This document shows, in pieces, positions 33,698 through 48,600 of a stretch of 64,000 nucleotides of DNA; the stretch's first letter is position 1, and every line of letters begins with the position of its first letter. The stretch comes from Pelecanus crispus (Eukaryota > Chordata > Aves > Pelecaniformes > Pelecanidae): positions 37,101,044-37,165,043 of the forward strand of contig NC_134649.1 in NCBI RefSeq assembly GCF_030463565.1, read 5' to 3'. The translations under genes were made by a program, and so were the position numbers. The notes under the pieces are model-generated. The model did no database searches. It had not been told where the DNA came from and was given only the letters and a program-made list of their open reading frames with translations.

Positions 33698-36600
33698 TCA
33701 TGTTGTGCCAGTTTTGAGCAAGATGTCCTGTAGGTCATCTGGAAGTGCTAGTATAATATCATTGATGTGTGTCTGCAGCTTTTTCAGTGTGTCAGTTTTC
33801 ACAGGAAGCTGTTCTCTGTCAGCCTGCAACTGCAAAGGTACAACAAAACATGATTTCTACTAAAAATGCAAGTTTACCTCAAGACAGACCAAAGCGACAT
33901 ATTAGCGAATTTGGCAAATCAATTCCTCATTTGCCAACCAAGTAGGAATTTGGACAATAGCAGGTTTCCTCAAAAACCATGCAACAGCACGACTTAACAC
34001 TGATTTGGACTTTCAGTAATCACAAGACAGTTTGGTTTTCTGCTTCCCTGCAGATTCAGCCTTGCTCCCACTCAGATCAGTCACAAAGTTCCAACCGTTT
34101 TTTTTTAAAAAAAAAAACCAAGATCAGTGCAATGCTTCCAACCTAGCTGGACAATGTTGGGAAGTGAGCTAACTCTTCAGTCATGGCTGAAATGAACCGG
34201 TTTTGTTTTAAAAACCTGAATGACCAATTCCTTGAGCTACCTAGATCTTAAAGAATATTTTCATTTAAGTACCTGTAAACACAACTATATAATACTTTTA
34301 TCTAGTTAAGTCAGGCAAATTTGAGCCACGTTCAATTGAGTTACTTACCAGTTTATTCTTTAACTTTAAGACAAGATCCACCGTTTCTACTTCAGTATGC
34401 TTTTGACTCCAGAAAACCAAGTTCTAAAACAATAAAAATTAAGCATTGAAGTATTTATGGCAACAGATATAGTTTTCAAAAGTAGTATTAATTTACACCT
34501 ACTGTTCAGAATGGGTCTTCTCCTTTTCCTTATTCTCATGCCATTTACTAAACTCATTTTACTCATGTACTGTCTTTACTGTAAACTGCAAAATCTGCCT
34601 TATTTGCATGTTTGCCCAGGACTTAGCAAAATGGGAGACTAGGACACAAACACAATACAAAAAAAAAAAAAAATCATGCCAAACAGGCTTAGTTTCAAAA
34701 CCAGCACCTACAATGCAAAATGGCAGTGAATGTTTACCAAATCAGATCTGCCAGCACAATGAAATATTAAGATAGTGCCAGGAAGCATTTCTTGTTTCTA
34801 GGGTATTAAAGGAGATCACATAGTCGATAACTAGTAAAATATATTCATTAAGTGAATTTTCTTATGGAAGTTCTGCTCTTCTACCCCTTTACTATTCACC
34901 TATTAAAGACATTTCCTCACATACAGAAAGATGTTAACACTTGGATCAAAAGAAAAAGCTAATAAGGAGCAAAGTCAGTAATATATTTGTGACACATCCC
35001 CTTTTCTTTGCAGTAAGTTAGTGTCAAATATAGTTAGATAGATTCTAGGTGATAAAATTGACCTAGCTATTGCCCTGCAAATTATTTGGGCTGCTCTATT
35101 TGAACAATCTATTTGGGTTGCTACAATGTACTGTTTGGGAATTGACAGGGCAAGGGATAAAAATCAATGGCTTTTTAAAAATAACCAGCACAATTTTTTT
35201 GTTTGTTTTAAAGCTGTGATGTTGACTTTTTTTTTTTGTTCTTCCTATTCCCTCTTTAGCTGTACAATCTCTTCTCCTCTTGCGATACCTTTCTTCATCA
35301 GTTGTTCCGACTCAAATTATACTCATACCCACTTCAGCTTCTTGAGTAAAGAATGGATCTTACAACATAAAATCGTTTATGTGGCATTTTGGTTTTTATA
35401 TATATAAACAGATTTCACTTCTCAGCTTCTAATTACTATGGATCAGTTGTAGGCTTATCTACTATCCGTATCTAATTAGTTATCAATTTTCTATGGTACT
35501 CACTGAGTTTATACCTTCAAAGCTACAAACTATATACAACTAAAAATGTGTTAGAACACCAAGGAGAGAAGCTGAATGAAGTAACACTATCAAATAAGAA
35601 GAAAACCCCTTTTTGGGGGGAGGGGAGGGGGAGTGCATATTCAATTTCAAAATAAACAACAGAACAAAAAAGGACTAAAGATATATTTTACAAATTATGG
35701 CAGTCATTTAAAAAAACCTGAACTGTATTTCATATTGTTCTCTTTTGCTGTGTTAGTTCTAGCTTGTACTTGGTTAACAAATTCATGTTTTGCTAGATCA
35801 AACTTGAGAAAATTGTCAACATTTTTATGTTCAACCAATGAAAACAGCAGGAGTAAAACTGACTTGAGGGGGAATATATTTTTGTTACAGGATAATGAAT
35901 ATAATCATAAGCACACATTTTTCTAACCTCATTACATAGTGCTTCTAAATGAAGGGCCTCCAACTTCTGTGTCATTTCTTTCTGCCGGCTCCTAAACCAA
36001 CCATCGAAGTTGGGCGATTTCAAAAAATGCCTGGTAAAACACCAAAGCAAAATACATTTTATATTTTAATTACAATTTTGGTAACACTCTGTTTGCTATC
36101 TCATCAAATGTAAAGTAATTACATTTTCAGTTTGAGGCTGAAGAAGATATTAGGACCCTTTCTCTGTTTACTTTCAAAAAAATGTAATATTCTGAAGTGG
36201 AGTATAACAGGTGCTTCTATTAATCAAGACAAGGATTGAGAAAACAATGTAAAGAAAAGGGGTCTGAAAGACAATAAAGATTAGGAATTTTGTCAGGCAG
36301 AAAGCACGGCTCAGTTTGAAATATCCTCATTTTTATCTTTGTGCTTGATTGGAAGGAGGAATCAGATTAGAACCAGAAATAAAACCACAAATAATACTAG
36401 TATACAGAGACCTGTAGTGTTAGTAGCCTCTTATGAGAACCATTAACAGGTTACAGAGAAACAGATTTAAGCGAGTAAATTATACCAAGTACTATCAATT
36501 CCTATTAAGCATACGGTCTAAAAGTAAGTCTTACCCAAATCAATACTGATAATAAGTTTACTCAGGAAAAGAGCATTCTTATTACTGATTTGTCTTCATT

Positions 36601-39600
36601 TATTTAATTTTTTATGCTGATGAAAGAAATGACCTGTAAAGTCCTATCCAGTCTCCTTTTAAACCTGATGTGAGCTGTGGTCCTGCTTTTTCCAGTGACT
36701 TCATGAAGTCATCTTGGCTGAACTGCCTCAGCTGTGGTGGACTCTATGGAAAGAAAAAAAAAAAAAAAATCATCATTAGCAGACCATAATTGTTTTCTCT
36801 AATCACCAATTTCCAGCTCATTCAAATTATATTTCCTTACCTTCCATGGTGATATGCATTTTTGCAAAGGCATTAGGCTTGCCACGTAACGTTCCTAGGG
36901 AAAGGAAAAAGAAAGGTTGTTTGCATAACCAGTATTAAACATACACAGTCCACGTGTATGTTTACTTATCACTTGTGACCATAGCATTTTCTCTTCTAAG
37001 TATTGGTACAGGGTGGGGTCATGCATATTTACCACAAAAGCATAAGAAGGAGCTTATCTAATGCCATTTGTATTTCCCAACTACAGAACTGCACGTCAGC
37101 AAGATTCAAGAAGGACATGAGGGAAAGGAGGACAGGAAGCAAACATATACATGGAATATATATATACTGAACTCCAGCCACTAGTAAATAATCTCTCTTT
37201 TCTTTGGTGACAGTCCAAGGGAAGAGACCAGCATGGCTGAGTCAAGACCTGCTGGTCAAACTAAAGAGTAAGAGGGAACTGCACAAGCAGTGGAAGCAGG
37301 GACAGGTGTCCTGGGGGCAATACAGGGAAACGGCCCGGTTGTGTAGGGAGGGGGTCAGGAAGGCCAACGCGAGGATGGAGCTGAATTTGGCAAGGGATGT
37401 AAAGAATAACAAGGGCTTCTACAGGTATATCAACCAGAAAAGGAAGGTTAAAGAAAGCGTACCCCCCCCGATGAACAAGAAAGGTGAACTTGTATCAACG
37501 GACAAGGAGAAGGCTGAGGTACTCAACAACTTCTTTGCCTCAGTCTTCACCGGCAACCTCTCTCCTCACCCCTCCCGAATCGATGGACCAAAAGATGGGG
37601 AGCAGGGGGGTAAAGCCCCTCCCACTGTAAGGCAAGATCAGGTTCAAGACCACCTGAAGAACCTCAATGTACACAAGTCTATGGGACCTGATGAGATGCA
37701 CCCCAGAGTCCTGAGGGAATTGGCTGATGTAGTTGCCAAGCCACTCTCCATGATATTTGAAAAGTCATGGCAGTCAGGTGAAGTCCCTGCTGACTGGAAA
37801 AAGGGGAATGTTGTGCTCATTTTTAAAAAGGTTAGAAAGGAGGACCCTGGGAACTACCAACCTGTCAGCCTCACCTCTGTGCCTGGGAAGATCACGGAAC
37901 AGATCCTCCTAGAAGCTATGCTCAAGCACATGGAGGGCAGGGAGGTGATTTGAGACAGCCAGCACGGCTTCACCAAGGGCAAGTCCTGCCTGACCAACCT
38001 GGTGGCTTTCTGTGAAGGAGTGACTGCATCAGTGGACAAGGGAAAAGCAATGGATGTCATCTACTTGGATTTCTGTAAAGCGTTCGACACAGTCCCCCAC
38101 AACATCCTTCTCTCTAAATTGGGGAGATATGGATTTGATGGGTGGACTGTTCAATGGATAAGGAATTGGCTGGATGGTTGCATCCAGAGGGTCATGGTCA
38201 ATGGCTCAATGTCCACATGGAGACCAGCGACAAGTGGAGTCCCTCAGGGGTCCACACTGGGACCAGTGCTGTTTAATATCTTCATTAATGACATAGACAG
38301 TGGGATTGAGCGCACCCTCAGCAAGTTTGCAGACGACACCAAGCTGAGTGGTGCAGTTGACACGCCAGAAGGACGAGATGTCATCCAAAGGGACCTGGAC
38401 AAGCTGGAGAGGTGGGCCTCTGTGAACCTCATGAGGTTCAACAAGGCCAAGTGCAAGGTCCTGCACCTGGGATGGGGCAACCCCCGATATCAATACAGGC
38501 TGGGAGATGAAGAGATTGAGTGCAGCCCTGCGGAGAAGGACTTGGGGGTACTGGTAGATGAAAAGCTGGACATGAGCCAACAATGTGCACTTGCAGCTCA
38601 GAAAGCCAACCGTATCCTGGGCTGCATCAAAAGAAGCGTGGCCAGCAGGTCGAGGGAGGTGATTCTGCCTCTCTACTCTGCTCTGGTGAGACCTCATCTG
38701 GAGTGCTGCGTCCAGCTCTGGGGCCCTCAGCACAAGAAGGACATGGACCTGTTGGAGCGGGTCCAGAGGAGGGCCACAAAAATGATCCGAGGGCTGGAGC
38801 ACCTCTCCTACGAGGACAAGCTGAGACAGTTGGGGTTGTTCAGCCTGGAGAAGAGAAGGCTGCAGGGAGACCTTATTGCGACCTTCCAGTACTTAAAGGG
38901 GGCCTACAGGAAGGATGGGGGCAATCTGTTTAGCAAGGCCTGTTGTGACAGAACAAGGAATAATGGATTTAAACTAAAGAAGAATAGATTTAGACTAGAC
39001 ATAAGAAAGAAATTTTTTACAATGAGGGTGGTGAAGCACTGGAACAGGTTGCCCAGAGAGGTAGTGAAGGCCCCATCCCTGGCAACATTCAAGGTCAGGT
39101 TGGACGGGGCTCTGAGCAACCTGATCTGGTTAAAGCTGTCCCTGCTCACTGCAGGGGGGTTGGGCTAGATGACCTCTAAAGGTCCCTTCCAACCCAAAGC
39201 ATTCTATGATTCTATGAAACATTCAAGTCCACAGGTACCTTCATATCATGGGTGATTCCAAACAGTAATCCCACTTTGTATCAAGTATTTGGAAGTGATT
39301 TTCAGAGTCCCTCATACAAACATTAAATACAGAACTAACCTACAAAACGCTGTATCAGCTGTGGGCATCTCTGCAAAGGCATGGCTAGAGCCCCCAACGG
39401 GCTATCTAATGTATGAGTAGTGGAGACATTTCTCAGCAAGGCCACTGCTGAAGCTCAAGGCCTGATGAGATGACAGGAGGCAGCTCCGCCTTGCCAGATC
39501 ACACAAGCACATCAATACAAGCTGCTATACATTTTCAAAGTGTTTGTATGCAAATGGCCATACATTTTGATCTGTGAACATAATCAGCTTTGGTAACATT

Positions 39601-42600
39601 ATGAAAAGTCTAGTTCTATCTTTTGAAAAAACAAAGGACCCCTCATATACTTTTTCTGGTGGCAGAGAATGTAAAGGGTGATCTCGCCCTACAAATTCAA
39701 GATTTATGACAGAAAACATATTAAGTTTCTCACTTTAAGTGGAAGTTTGAGCAAGATAGGGGGAATGCCAGGGAAAGGTTTTAGATTCACCCTACATGTC
39801 CATCCTGTCTCAAAAGAACACTAGAGAAAGACAAATTTTAAGGAAAAACTCCTCTTAATGGTTAATATCCTAGGACAAACAAGTGTCTAGGGATGTCACC
39901 ATTCTTGCAGACAAAAATTGGACCTGATCATGCATGCTCTAAAATGATGAAAAGTTCAGGTCATCCACAGAAGGTGTTCAGAGAGCTCAGAATGGGGCAG
40001 CTGATATGTAAATATCCAATGTCTGAGGTATCACTTCCCAACTTTAACCGCTTGCCCAGAGAAATGACTTCACTTCACCAACCCAAAAAGTTCTGTGTGA
40101 AGTCCATCATTACTCAGACTTCATACCTCCAAATGCTAGGTAAGAGCATATTAGAACATATTTATCATTATCTTAATGCACAAATTAGAAAGCAAGATGA
40201 CAAATTTCCATTTCAGTGCAAGTCAAAGGCTACTAATCTGCATGGATTCAGCAACCTAAACACAATATTAATTTGCCACTATAAAGGTATGTCAGGAGCC
40301 TGCAAACGCTACAGCAGGATTTCAATTTACAGGACAGTATTATCTATTACATTAGATACAAATTCCTATTTTAAAATCTGTTTCAGCAAATTGAGATCTC
40401 TGTCCAGACAAAAAAAAACCATAAATCTGTGAACATTAAGCATTCCAACAAACTCTGCCTGACTGGTTAGAAATGAGACAAAATTTGCCCCCTAACTCTG
40501 GTTTAGAGATTTGAACAGATGAAGTACCATGGTTAGAAAGCAAAACACCAGGTATCTGCCATTTCCAGAATAGCATGATGCTGTACAATAAAATATTCTG
40601 ATCCAATGAAAAACTATTCTCCATGTGATACCCTGATATAAAGTAGATGTATCTCAACATTCAGTGATAGTCTCTCCTTTGTAAAATTGTAAAAACATCT
40701 TCTAGAGTCACCTGAATTTGCAGAGTTTCCTCAGAATCTATTTTATTGCACCCAAAAACAGAAGAAAGTATCACCTGATAAATCAAACTCTTGTGAGAAT
40801 CATTCTTTTACAGGAACAGCATATAGAAACTGCAAGGAGGAAAACAGAAAGTCTTGATATTTACTCTCCTGAAACCATTGTCATGAGACTCTGAGGAAAA
40901 GCAAACCAGCTTATCACTAACAGACAAAGATAAAACAACAAAATCAGAAGGAAAATTCCTGAACAGAAATTATGGTTGAAGGAACTAGATTCCATTAGTC
41001 TCATCATGAACCTTCAGATTGCTGGACTCATCTCTACTACAGTTTAGAACAAAAAATGGAGGCTCTTTGCTGAGGTTGATTTAAAAAAAAAAAAAAAAAA
41101 AAAAGAGAGAAGAAAAAAAAAGGAAAACATAAAAATCTGAAAGCTTTCAATCTTGTTTTGTGATTTCCCCCTCTGGATGTAAAGCTGTATCAGGTTTATG
41201 GCCAACCAGAGCAGCACTGAGAAATGGCAGATAATCATGAAAATGTCTTATACTCTAAAGCCAAGGCTTGGGGAAAGAACAGTACTGTGCGTGATCATTG
41301 CAGTCACCAGTGATCTAGAAGCTGTATTTACTGCCCCTGAGGAAGACAAAGCATGAGGATAATGAGCAAAGCCTTCTCTAGAATCAGGGGACATAAGTGT
41401 GTTGAATTGTCCAAAAGTTTACACCTATACTTGTAAAGCAAGGTTTGATATTTACCTATATATTCAAATTGGCCTTGTTTTGAGCAGTGGGGTTGGATCA
41501 GATGTCCCAGTTAACCTACATTCACCTTTGATTTTATGGTCTAGCAAAGAGCTCTGTATATGCGATTTTTCCCCAGGGGTATTTAAGTGTTTGAAATAGC
41601 CATCCACACTAAATTTCATTTGCCCATTTTTTTCTGAAAAGCAGTAATAACGAGGAAAACTGAGACCAAGTAAGAGAAAGCAAATTCTGTAGCCCCTGCT
41701 ACATCATGTTGGCCATTTCCTGACAGAAAATGAGACGAAGTTGAGTTTCATAATAATCCTTTTGCCAGTTCTAGATGCTCTGAATCTAAGTGGAGACGTT
41801 ACCTTTTTCTCAAGTCTCTTGTAACTTTTGTTTATGCTTGATGTAGGTGCAAGATTTGAAAATCCTGCAAATACTGCAGTAATCTGAGGAAATAGCTGCC
41901 TTGAGGCCATGAAACAACTGCCCAAGGATGTTTGACTGCTGAAAGTTGTCTACTGTAGGTAATCCAATGGCAAAAACACTCCAAAAATCAATGAACAAAA
42001 AAAGAAAACCAAAACAAACCCCAAACTGTCTACCTTCGGAGACATTGTTCTTTGAAAGTCAGATAGAACATAGGTAAAAATGGAGTTACAAAGATAAATA
42101 AGTCTGCAAAGAAGTAAGAGAAGTAAATTAATTGCCTAGAGGACAAGTAATGAAATGCTCTGTCTGGACAAGGCAGATGAAAGGAACAGAGACGTGCTAG
42201 ATACAGTTTCTCATGCCAAGCATAACAGCAGTGAGTGCACAAATATAACTGGAAAAGGGAAAAACTCTCTAAAAACTTTCATGATTTACATGGAAAAGCA
42301 CTACCGCTAGAAGACAAAATATTTAAGAGAAAAAATTTAAGCCAGTCTAATTTACCAGTTGAATTGGTTGATCTTTCACATATTAATAGAAAGATTACCT
42401 TGTAGTATCCCCTCAGCTATCATAGCAAATTGTTACGAGAGTATACGCTTATAGAGATCTTCTCATGACAAAGTACTTTCCAACTCTACCTTTCCGATAT
42501 TGACATTTCTTAAGGTCAGGGGAAACGCCCTTACGCTTAAATGAAAAAAAAAAAAAAAAAAAAATTTCAACAGTGGACAAGGATTCCAAGTGTTGAGGAA

Positions 42601-45600
42601 GGGTTAAAGAAATTTCCTTCTTACCTCATGCTAAAATACACACAGAGTTTTGCTTTGCATTAATGCTACACAGTGCATTGCAAACATCTGAAAATGCAGT
42701 CTAGCAACATATACAAAGACGCATCCCTTTTTGAGATCTGAACCTTTTGTCTAGGTATATAAATATTTCACTTTTGACATTAAGCTGTGGCCTTCATAAT
42801 TTTTATGCTAAGTATGGTAATTAAAGAAATGTAAGACTACAGTATTTTAGAAAAGTCAAGATAAAGCTTCATGGTAAATTTCTGTAGCTCAAATACTATT
42901 CACAAAATCACAAAATGGTTGAGGTTGGAAGGGACATCTGGAGGTCATCTGGTCCAACTCCCCTCTTTTCCCCCCTGCTCAAGCATACCTGCAGGCTGCC
43001 CAGGATGATGCCCAGACATTTTTTTAGTATCTCCAGGGATGGAGACTCCACAACCTCTCTGGGCAACCTAACCTGTCCCAGTGCTCAGTCACCCTCACAG
43101 TAAAAAGGTGTTTCCTGATGGCTGACAGACCGTCCTGTGTTTCAGTTTGTGCCCATTCATTGCCTCTTGCCCTGTCACTGGACACCACCGAAAGGAGCCT
43201 GGATCCATCTTCTCGACATCCTCCCTTCAGATATTTATAGACATTAATGAGATCCCCCCAGAACCTTCTCTTCCCTAGGCTAAACAGTCCCAGCTCTCTC
43301 AGCCTTTCCTCATATGAAAGATGCTCCAGCCCCTCAGCCGTTTTAGTGGCCCTTCACTGGACTCTCTCCAGTAGCTCCATCTCTCTGGCACTGAGGAGCC
43401 CAGAACTGGACATGATACTGCAGGTATGGCCTCACCAGTACTGCGTAGAGGGGAAGCATCACCTCCCTCAATCTGCTGGCAACACCCCTCCTCATGCAGC
43501 CCAGGATATCATTGGCCTTCTTTGCTTCAAGGGCATATTGCTGGCTGACGTCCAGCTTCGTGTCCATTAGGACCCCCAAATCCTTTTCTTCAAAGCTGCC
43601 TTCCAGCCTGGTGGCCCCCAGTATATACTGCTGCCTAGGTTTATTCCTCCCTAGGTGCAGGATTTTGCACTTCTCTTTGCTGAACTGCATGAGGTTCCTG
43701 CCAGCCCATTTCTCCAGCCTGCTGAGGTCCCTCCAAACATCAGCACGACCCTCTGGTGTATCAGTCACTCTTCCCAGTTTTGTACCATCAGCAAACTTGC
43801 TGGGGGTACACACTGCCCCATCATCCAGATCACTAATGAAGATGCTGAACAGTACTGGACCCAGTGCTGACCCCAGAGGTACACTGCCAGTTACTGGATT
43901 TACTCAATCAAGCTAATGCCAAAAAAGCTACTCCATATTACATATGTAAAAAACCCATTAGTCCGAGAACTCACTAATGGAATAATGAAACTTTCCGTCA
44001 ATTCCAAAAAATACCGCCGAAGAATCACACTCTGTGCTTCTGTAGGACGTTTCTGTTGTACACCCTTAAAAAAAGAAATAAAATATCACAATAAGTCTGT
44101 TACCCCAAAATATGTAAGTAGTTGTGGGGTTTTTCTAAAGAATATTTATTCCAGTGTTTCTGTATTCATTTCCCATAAGCTTACACAGAGCACCCCGTAC
44201 CCTGAATCATGAAAGGAAAGCAACAGCATGAAGTCCTTTTTGCACAATATTTATCCCTTCAATTGCTCATTTTTTATTTTCATGTAAAGAAATTCAAGGA
44301 AAGAAAAATTTCTATAAACAAATTTGTGCAAATCAGTTAAAAGTTTGGAAGCTCTGATTCTTACGCACCTCACGCGTGACATTTCTAGACCAAAGAGACT
44401 AGAGGGTGATGGTAGAGGGTGGAAAACCCAAAACAGATAAACTGATCAATCACTTCAATTCTCTGAACTATTAAGCTAACTTCTTGAGTTTTACCACTCA
44501 TGTTGTTATAGAAACTGCTAACAAGGCAGCAGCCCTTCTTCTACAATGAGGGTGTATACCTACCTATTCGGTTATGAACTGGGGCAAAGGAATCAGAATC
44601 CAGTTTCACTCCAGTTATGTAAACAGCTCGGCCTTAAATGAAAACACCATACAACAGTACATAAAACAACTTCCATTAAGAGGAGACTTGCAGCATTACC
44701 TTTTGTAACTGTTTAACAATTTCTTCATCTTTGTTCAAGTATGGCTTGTAAGAGGTATAAACACCTAAAGGAAAAAAGCAGCATATAACCAAAGGAAAAA
44801 TGGCGTATGCTTTTTAAAATTAAAATACTGGTAATTTAACTCTGGAGCAACTTATTACCAGGTTTGGAGTCCAAAGTTTTTAGGTTCTTCAGTTTTTTCA
44901 CTTTCACCTGCTTTGGAACTTCACCTGCCAAAACATTTAAAGCCATCTTACTTGAAATCTCCATCCCTCTTACTAGACACTACAGTTAATGTGCTATATG
45001 TTTCACTGATTTTAGAAACAGATACTTTCATTTATAAGACTATCTAATATTGTAAGAAGCATTAGAAACACTGACAAGCATCCAAGTATATAATCAGAAA
45101 CATCCAGTAAACATATGAATAACAGAATACAGGTTTTTCACTTTATATAAGGGTTCCCTGTTGAAAAGAAAAAAACCCAACCAAAACAAAAAAACAAAAG
45201 GATGACCTTCTGAATCAAAGCAGCCAAAGAAAAATACTGACTATATAGCAGTGAATGACTGTTTCATTAATTTCAAATATTATTCCATCTTCCTTTGTTC
45301 CCCTTAGGGTAAATGCTTTCAGGAACAAATCTTCAGTTCCTTGGCCAAAATAAAAATTGCATACAAGAAATTAAAACAGTAGGAATTTAAGTCTCCTTTT
45401 CCATAGGCCAAACTAAGTTTTTTTGTTTTGTTTTTCAAATATATCCTTCTCTAGCCAGAAGACCCTAAAACCCCGTTAACAGTTTTGCAGCCTCAGCAGA
45501 ACCTTCCTCTTAGATCTAGTTGGATGTTCAACTTCAGAAAAGATAATAGTATAAATTGCTATTGAAACCGCAGAGTGGGGAGAAAAGGAAAATAAAAAAA

Positions 45601-48600
45601 CCCAACAAACAAAAAAAAGATCACAAGCCCTCTCTTTGTCCCTAAAGAAATAAAATTTAAATTTTTAAAGGCAGGTCAGACATATCTCTCTAGAACTTCC
45701 TGACTAAGCATTTCACATAGCTGCACCAAAACTTTAGAATTTCATACTTGAAACTGTATATCGAATTTGAAGCCAACCTGTGTATATGGCTTTGCAGAGG
45801 TTTAATAGTTTAATTAAGATTCTATTTTCCAAACCTTAACTACACAGCAGCTACCTAACTCCTCCCCACACAACCCCAAACCCCCACAAGCATTCTGAAG
45901 CATGGACAGGCACGATATTTTAAAGTAAAGCAAAACCTTGCCTAATTATATTGAATACGGTACATAATCCTTAAGCAATTTGGTGTATTCAGAAATTGAA
46001 TGTAACTTATTCTACAAAAATGAATTTCATGGTGTATTATCCTAACTGGATATTTATGCATTCCCACTTTCAGAACAGAATAGTGAACCTGTCACAGCAA
46101 AAAACTGCATTCAGGAATTTCATATAATAAACAGAGTACTGCAGTATTTTATTACAGGCTAGCAATTGACATGTTATCCAAAGATGACATTAAAATTCTA
46201 CTCAATCATGTAAGGAAATCATCAAACTTGAACAATTAATAATTACTGGAATAGTGCCAGATTAGACATATATTATCAAAATACTGCCAACAAACAACTC
46301 TTTATACTATTGTAGCATTCAAACTTAACTTTCACATGGGTTTTACTTTCTGTGCACTTGCTGTGCAGTGCAGATTTATTACATTCTACTCATCCTAAAA
46401 TTAACATCAGTAATAAATGATGTTTCTCATTTTAATACCTTATTGGTAGAGATACAAAAACCGGACTGTGCAAAAAGTAAAACATTATTACTAATGAGTA
46501 TTACCACCTTTTGCATTTAATATACTAGATTTGGCAATACAACACATACAGTACTCGAGCCTAATTTCACTTGACAGATTTACATCCATGAGGATTTGGT
46601 TAGTATTAAACTAAATTACGTATGTTTATAAATAAATAAGCACACAGTTAGATCTTCTCACACAGGATTGTACAAGATATTTGTACTTTACCTGGAAGTT
46701 TAATATCTCCAATTCGGATAATGTGAGGCCAGTGCTGAAGTGTTTTAGCAAAAAAAGGATTCGTCACCCCTAGAATGACAGATGGTCTAGAAAAATAACG
46801 ACAATGTTTAAAATATGACAGTAAAGGCTTCTGTCTTAATGAATACAAAAGGTCAACTTTAATTCTTAACTTGAAATTATTTTCCTTTTGTATTTAAGAA
46901 TTACATTTTAAGTTGCATGTAAGAGCACAGTCTGTTTATCAAAGTTTTTAAGTTTTAGAAAACAGCAGGACAGACATATCTTAAAGTCCAAATGGTAGTG
47001 TAGAATAATAAGTGACCACATCTGCTTAGACTCTTGGCTCAATTCTGCCCATTCGCAATGATGAAAACAGGGTATTACCTGATTTATTATCTGTCTGTTT
47101 TTTTTTTTTTTTTTTAAATGAGCAGGAACCTGACCCATATTTGAAAGACAAATTGCTACTTTTCAAGGTTTGATTATAACAAACTCTCAGGACTTGAATG
47201 TGCATGTCAACATGACTGCTGTTTGTATGAGACTTCTCAGTAGAGCTACTGCTCAGATAACATGATTAAGAAAGAGACACTTAATATCCTACTTCCTTTC
47301 CAACACTTTAGTGTTCTTTGTTAAAAAGCAGAAGTACAAGCCCATTGTCCTGGTTTCGGCTGGGATAGAGTTAATTTTCTTCCTAGTAGCTGGCATAGTG
47401 CTGTGTTTTGGATTTAGTATGAGAATAATGCTGATAACACACTGATGGTTTAGTTGTTGCTAAGTACTGCTTATGCTAGTCGTCAAGGACTTTTCAGCTT
47501 CCCATGCTCTGCCAGGTGCACAAGAAGCTGGGAGGGGGCACAGCCAGGACAACTGACCCAAACTGGCCAAAGGGCTATTCCATACCATATGACCTCATGC
47601 TCAGTATAGAAACTGGGGGGCAGCGATTGCTGCTCGGGAACTGGCTGGGTATTGGTCAGTGGGTGGTGAGCAATTGCACTGTGCATCACTTGCTTTGTAT
47701 ATTATTATTACTACTACTATTTTACTTTATTTTATTTCAATTATTAAACTGTTCTTATCTCAACCCAGAAGTGTTTCTCACTCTTACTCTTCCGATTCTC
47801 TTCCCCCATCCCACTGGGGCAGGGGGAGTGAGTGAGCAGCTGCATGGTGCTTAGTTGCTGGCTGGGGCTAAACCATGGCACAAATTAATAGCATTGTGCC
47901 CAAGCTCATAACCTGTCACAGATTTTTCTGTCTGTGCTTAGAATCTGGCTTCGAGGATGCACAGGAGCACCCAGGGAACAAGAGGCAGAAAAAGCAAAGG
48001 GCTGCTGCTACAGCACAGGGCTGCAGAATTTGCGATTTATAGAACTAATATGATGAAATACCAACATATTTTTCAGTATAGTGGCTGCCATTTTACAGGC
48101 AAACATTAGCTAAGGAGAGTGTGTAACTGCAAGCCTCATTGGAACTGCCATATTAAAAATAGGTTCTCATAATTTCTTCAGAGTGGTTTTAAAAATCCCA
48201 AATTTTAACACTTTCTGTACACCATCCTAAAGTTTCCTGTTTCTCAAAGCAAGGTGGGGCAAAAACCAAGTAATCCTTCTTTAAATTTTTATTCAATTCT
48301 TCCAGCTATATCACGATGTCACCTGGGCATCAATTCCTATGTTATCCTAAAAACATTTCTGACTTTCATCCCTCCCTCCACTTGCTAAATATAACTATAT
48401 TTATATATATAAAAACTCATTAGGCATTCACAGATAGAACAAAAAACTGATCACGCAGCTCTATAGCTTAGTATAATGTCTGGGCTGTGGAAACACCAAT
48501 TTTCATCTCTCCATTCCATCTCAGAATGAGCAGTACCAAATTTTATCAGTTTCTGAGAAGTCTTTTCTTGCTTGTCACTGACTCAGCCTTCACCAGAAAA

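Larger units (their letters stand above)
36895..43974 (-). other. DENND6A intron 15
   Basis: 7.1-kb intron containing a young CR1 on the plus strand (about 37200-39226) and an old CR1 on the minus strand (about 42899-43900). The stretch between, 39230-42898, is AT-rich with A-runs at 41083-41104 and 42543-42563 and no recognised feature. Confidence 0.75.

Noticed and set aside
41083-41104. Long A/T homopolymer runs (also 25244-25262, 42543-42563, 47099-47116) as tails of processed pseudogenes
   Set aside because: No coding similarity next to any of them and no target-site duplications seen; treated as simple low-complexity sequence.
47504-47854. 116-codon open frame inside the LTR
   Set aside because: Lies in the non-coding LTR and does not resemble a retroviral or host protein.
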